A DNA stretch of 12,066 nt from Planctomycetota bacterium. GTDB taxonomy: Bacteria > Planctomycetota > Planctomycetia > Pirellulales > Pirellulaceae. Each line of letters begins with the position of its first letter. Position 1 is the stretch's first letter. The DNA is taken from the NCBI GenBank assembly GCA_024274855.1, contig JAJSAJ010000090.1, forward strand, positions 1 through 12,066. Reading direction: 5' to 3'. The translations under genes were made by a program, and so were the position numbers. The notes below the pieces were generated by a model. That model was not told where the DNA came from, searched no databases, and saw only the letters and a program-made list of their open reading frames with translations. Below are positions 1 through 5,909 of the stretch, piece after piece.

Positions 1-2
1 AT

Positions 3-311
3 TCGGAGCAGGGTGCGGCCGAGCGGCCGAGCTTGAAACGTCGGCTGACATCCGCATTTCGGGCCTATTTGCCTCAATCCGAGGTCGTGCAGGCCCAGTT
101 CGACTACCTATTGAGCAGCCGACTTCCGCTGGGGATCCTAACGGATATTGTGGCATTCACGATCGGTCTTCGGCCGGACCGGAAGCAGCAGTTGCTAGAG
201 CAACTGGATGCAGATTGTCGAGCGGGCCAGCTTCTGGAGCTGCTCCGCCGGTTTGACGAAGCGGGTGTTTCGGTGCCGATCGGTACGCCACCCGGCTTCA
301 GCGCCAATTAG
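3..311 (+). CDS. LON substrate-binding-domain protein, 3' end only
   Basis: The frame is open from the left edge of the window to a TAG stop, so the 5' part of the gene lies outside. A TTG at position 33 is in frame, but there is no reason to treat it as the true start because the frame continues upstream. The visible 102 residues end with a segment reading LPLGILTDIVAFTIGL, then a Lys/Gln/Leu-rich helix (RKQQLLEQLDADCRAG) and another helix (LLELLRRFDEAG). This pattern matches the end of the N-terminal LON substrate-binding domain, which recurs as a stand-alone protein of about 200 residues in many bacteria. There is no sign of the Lon ATPase or Ser-Lys protease domains: the protein stops soon after the helices. 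The function of stand-alone LON-domain proteins is not well defined. The family call is by pattern recognition; partial status is certain. Confidence 0.7.
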   Translation, partial: SEQGAAERPSLKRRLTSAFRAYLPQSEVVQAQFDYLLSSRLPLGILTDIVAFTIGLRPDRKQQLLEQLDADCRAGQLLELLRRFDEAGVSVPIGTPPGFSAN

Positions 312-739
312 GGTGCGGACTTGGCTGCCCGTGTCGCGGGCTCGGCCTGGTTAATCGGCGGCGAGCTCTCCGTCGAGGAAGATCTGTTGTAGCCGTTCAC
401 GCCGCTGGGGTTTGACGCAATTTTCGGCGGAGAAAGCGTTCATTTACGCAAACGCATTTTGTCGCCGAAAATGGGTCTGACCCCTTGGAAGCGAACTGAA
501 CGGTTACGATCGGTTGAACGGCCGGGGTCTGCTCATCGGCTCGATCTTCGTGACACAATAGGAGTGCGTGCGGCAATCGTCGGCGCTTGCCCTGGGGTTT
601 TCCGTACGGAGTCGTTACATTATTTGCATGGATCGGGGCAAGAAAGAGTCGATTAACCGCTGGGGCGGCCGGGCTGCCACGAACTCCAAGCAGGCGAACG
701 AACGTGTTGTGTTGAGAGTAAGGAGTGGAAGAACGAAGA
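312..739. other. intergenic gap upstream of folE
   Basis: This stretch of 428 bases has no convincing gene. It holds the REP-like element at 421-484 (listed separately) and a perfect 10-base palindrome, TCCGTACGGA, at 601-610, followed by the AT-richer TTACATTATTTGCAT at 614-628. The folE promoter probably lies in this half, but I cannot place -35 and -10 boxes with confidence. The short open frames crossing the gap have no recognisable protein features. Confidence 0.5.
421..484. repeat. REP-like structured repeat with GGGTCTGACCC
   Basis: Three nested or adjacent inverted repeats are visible. The outer arms are TTTTCGGCG (421-429) and CGCCGAAAA (463-471), a 9-bp stem. Inside it are GCGTT (436-440) and AACGC (451-455), extendable by three A:T pairs around one bulged A. 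Immediately after the outer stem comes GGGTCTGACCC (473-483), with 5-base arms around a central T. From memory, the string AAAATGGGTCTGACCCC is frequent in many bacterial genomes near IS200-like REP-associated tyrosine transposases (RAYT). No transposase is in the window, so this would be an orphan, non-autonomous copy. Structure is seen directly; family membership is inferred. Confidence 0.5.
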
Positions 740-1372
740 ATGAACCAAGCGAACAGCGAATCTCAGGGGTCTTCGGCGGATCGACCGGTGGTTGAGGTGG
801 CGTATCGGGTCGATCAGCCGCGTATTGAGCGAGCGGTGCGAGAGATTCTGCTGGCTGTCGGCGAGGATCCCGACCGAGAGGGTCTGCAAGAAACGCCGGC
901 TCGTGTCGCTCGCATGTACGGTGAGCTTTTCGGAGGGTTGCACGACGACCCGAAACGGCACCTGGGCAAATTCTTTACGGAGCAATATGACGAGGTGGTT
1001 TTGGTCCGTGATATCAGCTTCTGCAGTGTTTGCGAGCACCATTTGTTGCCATTCTTAGGTCACGTTCACATTGGTTATTTACCGGACGGCAAAGTCGTGG
1101 GGCTTAGCAAGCTGGCGCGCGTGGTTGACGTTGTTTCGCGTCGTCCTCAAGTTCAGGAGCGCATGACCGAGCAGATTGCGGATCTTTTGGAGAAAGAGGT
1201 TGGTGCTCGCGGAGTGGCCGTTGTTGTTGAGGCGACCCACACGTGCATGACCATTCGGGGCGTTCGAAAGCCGGGCAGTCTTTGTGTTACGTCGGCGATG
1301 AAGGGCCTATTTCGTTCTAACCTGTCAACACGCTCGGAAGTCATGCAGCTGATTTACGGTGGCCGACGTTAG
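740..1372 (+). CDS. folE: GTP cyclohydrolase I (FolE)
   Basis: A 210-residue cytosolic enzyme that converts GTP to 7,8-dihydroneopterin triphosphate, the first step of tetrahydrofolate synthesis and, in many bacteria, the entry to queuosine. It matches the family over its full length. The zinc ligands are visible as Cys98 and His101 in CSVCEHHLLPF and Cys169 in THTCM; His100 and His167 correspond to E. coli His112 and His179. The conserved GLSKLARVV and RRPQVQERMTEQIAD segments follow the zinc site, and the C-terminal S-x-R-x-E segment is intact. I chose the ATG at 740. A GTG at 725 is in frame but overlaps the only good Shine-Dalgarno, AAGGAG at 720-725, which lies 14 bases from the ATG. The gene stands alone between two repeat-rich gaps, so it is probably monocistronic. 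Confidence 0.96.
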   Translation: MNQANSESQGSSADRPVVEVAYRVDQPRIERAVREILLAVGEDPDREGLQETPARVARMYGELFGGLHDDPKRHLGKFFTEQYDEVVLVRDISFCSVCEHHLLPFLGHVHIGYLPDGKVVGLSKLARVVDVVSRRPQVQERMTEQIADLLEKEVGARGVAVVVEATHTCMTIRGVRKPGSLCVTSAMKGLFRSNLSTRSEVMQLIYGGRR

Positions 1373-1437
1373 TTTGGTGGGAGTAGACGAATTCGTAACA
1401 CTCTAGCCAAATGGAGGAGAGCGGTTCTCAAGGGACC

Positions 1438-1479
1438 CCCATGGGCTTGTCCCATGGGTGACTAAGTCTCGTGAGCTAG
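1438..1479 (+). repeat. hairpin-tail repeat, copy 1
   Basis: A perfect 8-bp stem, CCCATGGG (1438-1445) and CCCATGGG (1451-1458), encloses the loop CTTGT. It is followed by a tail TGACTAAGTCTCGTGAGCTA that resembles the tail after the two related hairpins at 9621-9660 and 9830-9869 (consensus near TGAAACAGTCTCGCAGCTA). This copy lacks the 28-base block that precedes the other two. It starts 65 bases after the folE stop and has no T-run, so it is not a typical intrinsic terminator. The direction given is that of the tail. Confidence 0.7.
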
Positions 1480-1502
1480 TGCGATGTGGTGAAATGTCCC
1501 CT

Positions 1503-1553
1503 CCCCGCCTCCTCCCCGCCGCCAAGAGCGGCGGCGGCGGGGAGGAGGCGGGG
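1503..1553. repeat. perfect 21-bp GC-rich inverted repeat
   Basis: Arms 1503-1523 and 1533-1553 are exactly complementary over 21 bp and enclose the 9-base loop AAGAGCGGC. The left arm is C-rich (runs of CCCC and CCGCC), the right arm its mirror. The only A or T residues in the left arm are two T. No T-run follows on either strand, so it does not fit a textbook rho-independent terminator, though such a stem could stall polymerase or block exonucleases after folE. The role is unknown. Confidence 0.85.
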
Positions 1554-1596
1554 GCTTGGGAGTGACATGTTGCTCTTAGCTCAATAGACTCGCTCA

Positions 1597-1617
1597 CCAA
1601 CGGCACAAGGCCGTTGG
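1597..1617. repeat. 8-bp hairpin CCAACGGC/GCCGTTGG
   Basis: Perfect 8-bp arms at 1597-1604 and 1610-1617 enclose the loop ACAAG. It is followed by GGTCGATC rather than a T-run. I have an impression of similar CCAACGGC...GCCGTTGG hairpins in planctomycete intergenic DNA, but cannot verify this here. Confidence 0.7.
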
Positions 1618-1702
1618 GGTCGATCAACCGAAAAAACGCAGTGAGATACAAATACTACTGCAGACGGCTAAAGTGTTACACGAATTCAACACATCGACGG
1701 TT

Positions 1703-1826
1703 AGGCTTTGTCTCAAGACGGGAGGGCGAGGCTCCTGCCGAGCCGTTCTGGCCAACAATGCAAGAGGCTCAACAGGAGCTTCGCCCTCCCGGAAACACTG
1801 CTTCTCCGGGTTTTGAGACGAAGCCT
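1703..1826. repeat. 124-bp nested inverted repeat (MITE-like)
   Basis: The outer arms are AGGCTTTGTCTCAA (1703-1716) and TTGAGACGAAGCCT (1813-1826), complementary at 13 of 14 positions. The inner arms are 1719-1737 and 1773-1791, complementary at 18 of 19 positions and built on GGGAGGGCGAGGCTCCTG. The middle, 1738-1772, carries a further short CCGAGCC/GGCTC pairing. The inner arm belongs to a sequence type I remember as repeated in planctomycete genomes and misread as proteins containing GEAPAEP. The whole has the form of a miniature inverted-repeat element or a long structured RNA. No target-site duplication is clear. Confidence 0.7.
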
Positions 1827-1862
1827 CGTGCTTCAACCAGCGTGCAGCGTTTGTGTCGGTGA

Positions 1863-1875
1863 CAGACTGAGTCTG
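1863..1875. promoter_or_regulatory. short palindrome before the oxidoreductase gene
   Basis: CAGACT-G-AGTCTG is a perfect 6-bp inverted repeat around a single base, ending 22 bases before the ATG at 1898. With a one-base centre it cannot fold as an RNA hairpin, so if functional it would be a DNA operator for a dimeric regulator. A chance palindrome of this size is quite possible. Confidence 0.25.
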
Positions 1876-1897
1876 AACAACGAGAGTTCGATCGCCC

Positions 1898-4894
1898 ATG
1901 GATCAAGATCGCGAACGGATCGAAGCCGACTTGCGAGGATTGCTGGACGGCGCAGTGCGCTGTGACGATCTGTTCACGCAGATGTATGCGACGGACGCGA
2001 GCATTTACGAGATTCGACCTTTGGGCGTCATTCGGCCTCGCGGCGTGGCCGACATCATTGCTTGCGTTCAATACGCGGCGGAAAACCAGATCCCGTTGCA
2101 TGCGCGCGGTGCCGGAACGGGCGTGGCGGGGGCTTGTTTGGGGCCGGGCCTGGTGATCGACTTTTCGTATTCGATGCGTCGGGTGTTGCAGGTTGACGCC
2201 GAGACGGTGCGTTTGCAGCCGGGGGTGGTTTGTGCCCAGTTGAACCGGCATTTGGCGGAGCATGGTCGGTTCTACGGACCGGATCCGGCGAACACCGAGG
2301 TGACCACGGTTGGCGGCATGTTGGCGCGAGCCGCTTGTGGCAGCCATTGGCCTCGGTATGGATCGGCAAGGGACACGATCGAGTCGATGCAATTAGTGCT
2401 TGCCGACGGTTCGCTTGTGAGCGTCGGGACCCATTCAGTCGACGATATGTCAGCCAAGCAGACGCTTGGAGAAAAGCAAGCGAGTCTCGTGCGGCGTGTT
2501 GCGGACGTACCGCAGCAGGAGGCGCCGACGATTGATCGGACCAGTCCGGGAACGAAAGTCAACAGTGCCGGGTACCAGCTTGGCGGGATCCTCCAAGACG
2601 GCCACTTGAACCTTGCTCGCATGTTGGCCGGTTCGGAGGGCACGTTGGCCCTGATAACCGAAGCGACGGTCCGCACGGAAGCGATTCCGGCCTATCGGGG
2701 TGTGGTGTTGCTGTTTTTTGACCGCTTGGAGTCGGCCGCTCGTGGGGCGCTTGAAGTCATCGGGATGGATGCAGCGGCTTGTGAACTGATGGACCGCAGG
2801 CTGTTGCGCATCGCATGTGACATGGACGTTCGCTACGATCTGTTGATACCCCATGCGGCGGAGGCTTTGTTGCTTGTCGAGTTCGAGGGTGAAGATAAGG
2901 AGAAGGTGCGCGATCAGCTGCAGAATGCCGTTGTTCGTCTTCAACGCCGCAAGCGACTCGCATTCGGCTACCAGCTGGCACTCGAAAAGGAAGACGTTGA
3001 TTTGTTTTGGCAGCTTGTGCGCCGCGCGGTCCCCGAGCTCTATCGGTTGAAGGGGCCGAGTTGTCCGATACCCTTTGTGGAAGATGTCGCGGTCCCTCCG
3101 AAGGCGATGCCTGACTTCGTCATTCAGCTTCAGAACGTGTTGAAGGCACACGAGCTGACTGCCTCGCTGTTTGCGCATGCGGGACAAGGGCAATTGCATC
3201 TGCGGCCGTTTGTCGACTTGAGTTGTCCGGCCGACGTTGGAAAGCTGCAGGCATTTGCCGAGGATCTGTATGGTAAAGTCATTGATGTCGGGGGGACCAT
3301 TAGCGGGCAGAACGGTGACGGGCTGAGTCGAACGTGGTTTTTGAGGCGGCAGTACGATCGAGCCTATGGCGTTTTTCGACAGATCAAACGAATCTTCGAT
3401 CCGCAGAATATCTTGAATCCTGAAAAAATAGTTGCCGATACCGCGCAGCCCCTGACGACAAATCTGCGTCACTTTCACGAGGCGGCTGAGCGCCCGGCGG
3501 GCGCGGCCGAGTTGAAGGCGGCGGCGAGCCGAAATTCGGAACGGGCGGTCGATGAGTCGCCGATTCCGCTCCAACTGATCTGGAGTTCAACGACCGTCGA
3601 GCAGACGACACGCGATTGCAACGGGTGCGGAGGATGCCGGACAACCATGCCGGTCGACCGCATGTGCCCGATTTTTCGGTATGCACCCCGGGAAGAGGCT
3701 TCTCCGCGCGCCAAGGCGAACTTGTTGCGAGCGGTCCTGACCGGACAACTCGATCCAGAGCACTTGACCGGCGACGCGTTGAAGGCAATGGCCGATCTTT
3801 GTGTCCACTGTCATCAATGCCGGCTGGAGTGTCCGGCCGAGGTCGACATCCCAAAGTTGATGACCGAATGCAAAGCTCAGTATGTTGCAACCAACGGATT
3901 GCGACCCGCAGACTGGGCTTTGGCCCGAATCGATCGGCTATCGAATTGGGGGTCGCGGTTTCACATGATGGCCAATTGGGCGATCCAGAACAAGCAGACG
4001 CGATGGCTGATTGAGCGTTTTCTTGGATTGGCCCAGGGTCGCAAACTGCCTCGGTTCGCGCCACGGAGCTTCATTCGAACGGCCCATCGTCGGCGTCTTA
4101 CACGGCCCTCGCGACGAAGCGGCCGCAAGGTGCTGTTGTTTGTCGATGTCTATGCCAACTGGTACGACGTTCAGTTGGCCGAGGCACTTTTGGCCGTGTT
4201 GGAGCATAACGGTATCTCCGTCTATGTCCCGGCCAACCAATTGCAGTCCGGTATGACGGCACTGTCGATGGGGGCGGTTGAAATCGCCAAACGGTTTGCC
4301 GCCCATAATGTTCGCCTGTTGGCCGAAGGTGTCCGCCAAGGTTACGACATTATTGTGATCGAGCCGGCCGCGGCACTCTGCTTGAAGCACGAGTATGTGA
4401 GTCTGATCGATGAGGAAGACGCAGGTCTTGTCGCCGGCAAGACGAGCGAGGCATGTGACTATCTGTGGCGTTTGCACCAGGCTGGGAACCTGGAACTCGA
4501 CTTCAAACCCGTGAATGCCACGTTGGGATACCATCAACCATGCCATATTCGAGGCTTGAATATCGGAATGCCCGGCTACCATCTCATGCGGCTTGTACCC
4601 GGCCTGGTCGTGCATGTGTTGGACGAAGGGTGTTCCGGAATGGCCGGCGTGTTTGGACTGAAACACAAGAATTATCGAACGAGCCTTCGCGCCGGATGGG
4701 GATTGATCTCCGCATTGCGTCAGCCGGCGATCCAGGCCGGCGCGACGGAATGCAGCGCATGCAAGATGCAGATGGAGCAAGGGAATGCGAAACCGACATT
4801 GCATCCGGTCAAGGTCCTTGCCTTGTCCTACGGCCTGATGCCCGAGATCAGTCTGTTGTTGAACAAACGCGGTGAAGAGTTGGTGGTTACATGA
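1898..4894 (+). CDS. fused FAD-linked oxidase / Fe-S / Cys-rich-domain oxidoreductase
   Basis: This 998-residue protein joins parts that are separate in glycolate oxidase (GlcD, GlcF). Residues about 30-270 form a PCMH-type FAD-binding domain (GAGTGVAGACLGPGLVIDFS; ANTEVTTVGGMLARAACG; YGSARDTIESMQLVLADG; MLAGSEGTLALITEATV). Residues 270-510 are the FAD-oxidase C-terminal domain (FAHAGQGQLHLRP). Two 4Fe-4S motifs follow: Cys574-x2-Cys577-x2-Cys580 with Cys590-Pro, and Cys635-x2-Cys638-x2-Cys641-x3-Cys645-Pro. The end (745-980) is the Cys-rich electron-transfer region with PCH at Cys882, GCSG at Cys912 and Cys952-x2-Cys955. It probably oxidises a 2-hydroxy acid such as D-lactate or glycolate and passes electrons to a membrane quinone; the substrate is not determinable. 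Oddities: the usual SGEHG reads SGQNG (469-473), and the first Cys-rich module has VDVYAN and QSG where cysteines would be expected. GAGAG at 1882-1886 supports the ATG. Its stop overlaps moaD. Confidence 0.88.
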   Translation: MDQDRERIEADLRGLLDGAVRCDDLFTQMYATDASIYEIRPLGVIRPRGVADIIACVQYAAENQIPLHARGAGTGVAGACLGPGLVIDFSYSMRRVLQVDAETVRLQPGVVCAQLNRHLAEHGRFYGPDPANTEVTTVGGMLARAACGSHWPRYGSARDTIESMQLVLADGSLVSVGTHSVDDMSAKQTLGEKQASLVRRVADVPQQEAPTIDRTSPGTKVNSAGYQLGGILQDGHLNLARMLAGSEGTLALITEATVRTEAIPAYRGVVLLFFDRLESAARGALEVIGMDAAACELMDRRLLRIACDMDVRYDLLIPHAAEALLLVEFEGEDKEKVRDQLQNAVVRLQRRKRLAFGYQLALEKEDVDLFWQLVRRAVPELYRLKGPSCPIPFVEDVAVPPKAMPDFVIQLQNVLKAHELTASLFAHAGQGQLHLRPFVDLSCPADVGKLQAFAEDLYGKVIDVGGTISGQNGDGLSRTWFLRRQYDRAYGVFRQIKRIFDPQNILNPEKIVADTAQPLTTNLRHFHEAAERPAGAAELKAAASRNSERAVDESPIPLQLIWSSTTVEQTTRDCNGCGGCRTTMPVDRMCPIFRYAPREEASPRAKANLLRAVLTGQLDPEHLTGDALKAMADLCVHCHQCRLECPAEVDIPKLMTECKAQYVATNGLRPADWALARIDRLSNWGSRFHMMANWAIQNKQTRWLIERFLGLAQGRKLPRFAPRSFIRTAHRRRLTRPSRRSGRKVLLFVDVYANWYDVQLAEALLAVLEHNGISVYVPANQLQSGMTALSMGAVEIAKRFAAHNVRLLAEGVRQGYDIIVIEPAAALCLKHEYVSLIDEEDAGLVAGKTSEACDYLWRLHQAGNLELDFKPVNATLGYHQPCHIRGLNIGMPGYHLMRLVPGLVVHVLDEGCSGMAGVFGLKHKNYRTSLRAGWGLISALRQPAIQAGATECSACKMQMEQGNAKPTLHPVKVLALSYGLMPEISLLLNKRGEELVVT

Positions 4895-5136
4895 GAGTTG
4901 ACGTCAAGTTATTTGCTGGTGCGAAACAGCGAGTGGGTTCCGACCTGATTAGTGTGGAGTTGTCCGATCCGGCCACGGTCGCTCAGCTCCGCGCAGCGCT
5001 GGCGCAACGCTCTCCGGGGCTGGCCGGCTTGAGTCGCCATTTGATCGTGACCATCGACCGCATGTATGTGGACGACGATCAAATTGTTCCTGAGGGGAGC
5101 GAGGTCGCTTGTTTTCCACCCGTGAGTGGTGGGTGA
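4891..5136 (+). CDS. moaD: molybdopterin synthase small subunit (MoaD)
   Basis: An 81-residue ubiquitin-fold sulfur carrier. After adenylation and thiolation of its C-terminal glycine it donates sulfur, together with MoaE, to precursor Z (cPMP) to make molybdopterin. Seen in the sequence: the N-terminal strand MRVDVKLFAGAKQRVG, the FAG-A motif typical of MoaD, the helix TVAQLRAALAQRSPGL, the segment VDDDQIVPEGSEVACFPPVSGG, and the terminal Gly80-Gly81 required for activation. The ATG overlaps the stop of the preceding oxidoreductase as ATGA (4891-4894), so translation is very probably coupled. Length and termini match the family. Its partner MoaE follows after a 326-base gap. Confidence 0.93.
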   Translation: MRVDVKLFAGAKQRVGSDLISVELSDPATVAQLRAALAQRSPGLAGLSRHLIVTIDRMYVDDDQIVPEGSEVACFPPVSGG

Positions 5137-5148
5137 ATAGTCAATTAT

Positions 5149-5169
5149 CCGCCGGGCTTGTTCCGGCGG
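5149..5169 (+). terminator. hairpin just after moaD, possible terminator
   Basis: The 7-bp arms CCGCCGG (5149-5155) and CCGGCGG (5163-5169) enclose GCTTGTT and begin 13 bases after the moaD stop. The position suits transcript termination or 3'-end protection, but GAATACAAC follows instead of a T-run, so rho-independent termination would be weak at best. Confidence 0.35.
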
Positions 5170-5227
5170 GAATACAACTGGAAAGCTGCCAAAAGAGCTG
5201 CACTTGTGAGAAAAACAGTAGCCGCCC

Positions 5228-5276
5228 CCGTCGGCCCGCCGCCGTCGGCCCGGGGCCGGCGGCCCGGTGCCGGCGG
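5228..5276. repeat. long imperfect GC-only inverted repeat
   Basis: The end arms CCGTCGGC (5228-5235) and GCCGGCGG (5269-5276) pair over 8 bp with one G:T. The interior continues as imperfect GC pairing, for example CCGCCG (5239-5244) with CGGCGG (5257-5262). It also contains internal direct copies of GTCGGCCCG (5230 and 5244). It resembles in style the GC hairpin at 1503-1553. No T-run is present and the role is unknown. Confidence 0.65.
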
Positions 5277-5415
5277 AGCAATGTGGGTAGAGACAAGGCT
5301 AATCGCCCATCGGATAGGGAGTTTTCTGCGACGCTTGGGGGGCGGCTTTGCCAGAAACTGGACGACCTTTGAGGTCAGCAGAAAGTAGCACGGAAAGCTT
5401 TGGATGCGGATCCGA

Positions 5416-5435
5416 ATTAGGCCGACCTGCCTAAT
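5416..5435 (+). promoter_or_regulatory. hairpin in the moaE leader
   Basis: ATTAGGC (5416-5422) and GCCTAAT (5429-5435) form a perfect 7-bp hairpin with loop CGACCT, ending 27 bases before the moaE ATG. It could act as an operator or as a small leader structure. It does not have the layout of the molybdenum cofactor riboswitch, which is much larger. Confidence 0.4.
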
Positions 5436-5462
5436 GCTCGACCCCGAAACCTGAGTAATGCG

Positions 5463-5909
5463 ATGATTGAATTGACCGACAAAGCGATCGATATCCACGG
5501 TGTTCTGACGCGTGTTCGGACGGTACATGCAGGCGCGGTCGTGTTGTTTCTGGGGACGACCCGCTGCCAGACCGGTGGCAAGGCGACTGCATCGCTCGAC
5601 TATGAATGCTATACCGAGATGGCCCAAGAAAAACTGGCGGAACTTGAGTTGGGTGCACGAGCGCTCTGGCCGTCGCTGTTGGAAATCTGTATCACCCATC
5701 GGCTAGGCCACGTCGGGTTGGGTGAGGAGAGTGTGGCGATCGCCGTTAGCAGCCCGCATCGTTCCGAAGCATTCGAGGCTGGACGCTGGTTGATCGATCG
5801 AATCAAAGAGGGCGTGCCGATCTGGAAAAAGGAGAATTGGGACGACGGAACAAGCCAATGGGTGCATCCGGGGACGGCACCTGACGTGGGAGATACTGAT
5901 GGGTGCTGA
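5463..5909 (+). CDS. moaE: molybdopterin synthase catalytic subunit (MoaE)
   Basis: A 148-residue large subunit of molybdopterin synthase; with thiocarboxylated MoaD it inserts the dithiolene sulfurs into cPMP. Family features in order: HAGAVVLFLGTTR near residues 22-34, LDYECYTEMAQEKL at 45-58, HRLGHVGLGEESVAIAVSSPHRSEAFEAGRWLIDRIKE across 79-116, and PIWKKE at 119-124. Lys115 and Lys122 align with the E. coli catalytic lysines Lys119 and Lys126. The Arg in SSPHR is also conserved. No strong Shine-Dalgarno precedes the ATG; the hairpin at 5416-5435 lies in the leader. The stop overlaps moaA by 11 bases, so moaE and moaA are one transcript. The C-terminal tail after residue 135 is acidic and not conserved. 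Confidence 0.93.
   Translation: MIELTDKAIDIHGVLTRVRTVHAGAVVLFLGTTRCQTGGKATASLDYECYTEMAQEKLAELELGARALWPSLLEICITHRLGHVGLGEESVAIAVSSPHRSEAFEAGRWLIDRIKEGVPIWKKENWDDGTSQWVHPGTAPDVGDTDGC

Larger units (their letters stand above)
1373..1897. other. repeat-dense intergenic gap
   Basis: These 525 bases between folE and the oxidoreductase hold no supportable gene. They contain four separate inverted-repeat structures (1438-1458, 1503-1553, 1597-1617, 1703-1826) and a short palindrome at 1863-1875, all listed separately. The overlapping short open frames on both strands arise from reading through these repeats; two of them would encode the repeat-derived peptide GEAPAEP or GEAPVEP. Confidence 0.7.
5137..5462. 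other. gap between moaD and moaE
   Basis: These 326 bases contain three hairpins (5149-5169, 5228-5276, 5416-5435) and no convincing gene. A plus-strand frame of 76 codons crosses it, but it reads through the GC-rich inverted repeat and gives an Arg/Gly/Pro-rich low-complexity peptide, so I do not call it. A gap this size is large between two subunits of one enzyme. Confidence 0.6.

Noticed and set aside
2450..3574. Long open frame on the minus strand (374 codons)
   Set aside because: It lies opposite the oxidoreductase, whose domains are clear; its translation has no recognisable motif and is a by-product of codon bias in high-GC DNA.
3938..4804. Minus-strand open frame of 288 codons
   Set aside because: It is antisense to the Fe-S and Cys-rich part of the oxidoreductase and has no domain features.
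5158..5388. Plus-strand open frame of 76 codons between moaD and moaE
   Set aside because: It translates the GC-rich inverted repeat and has no recognisable features.
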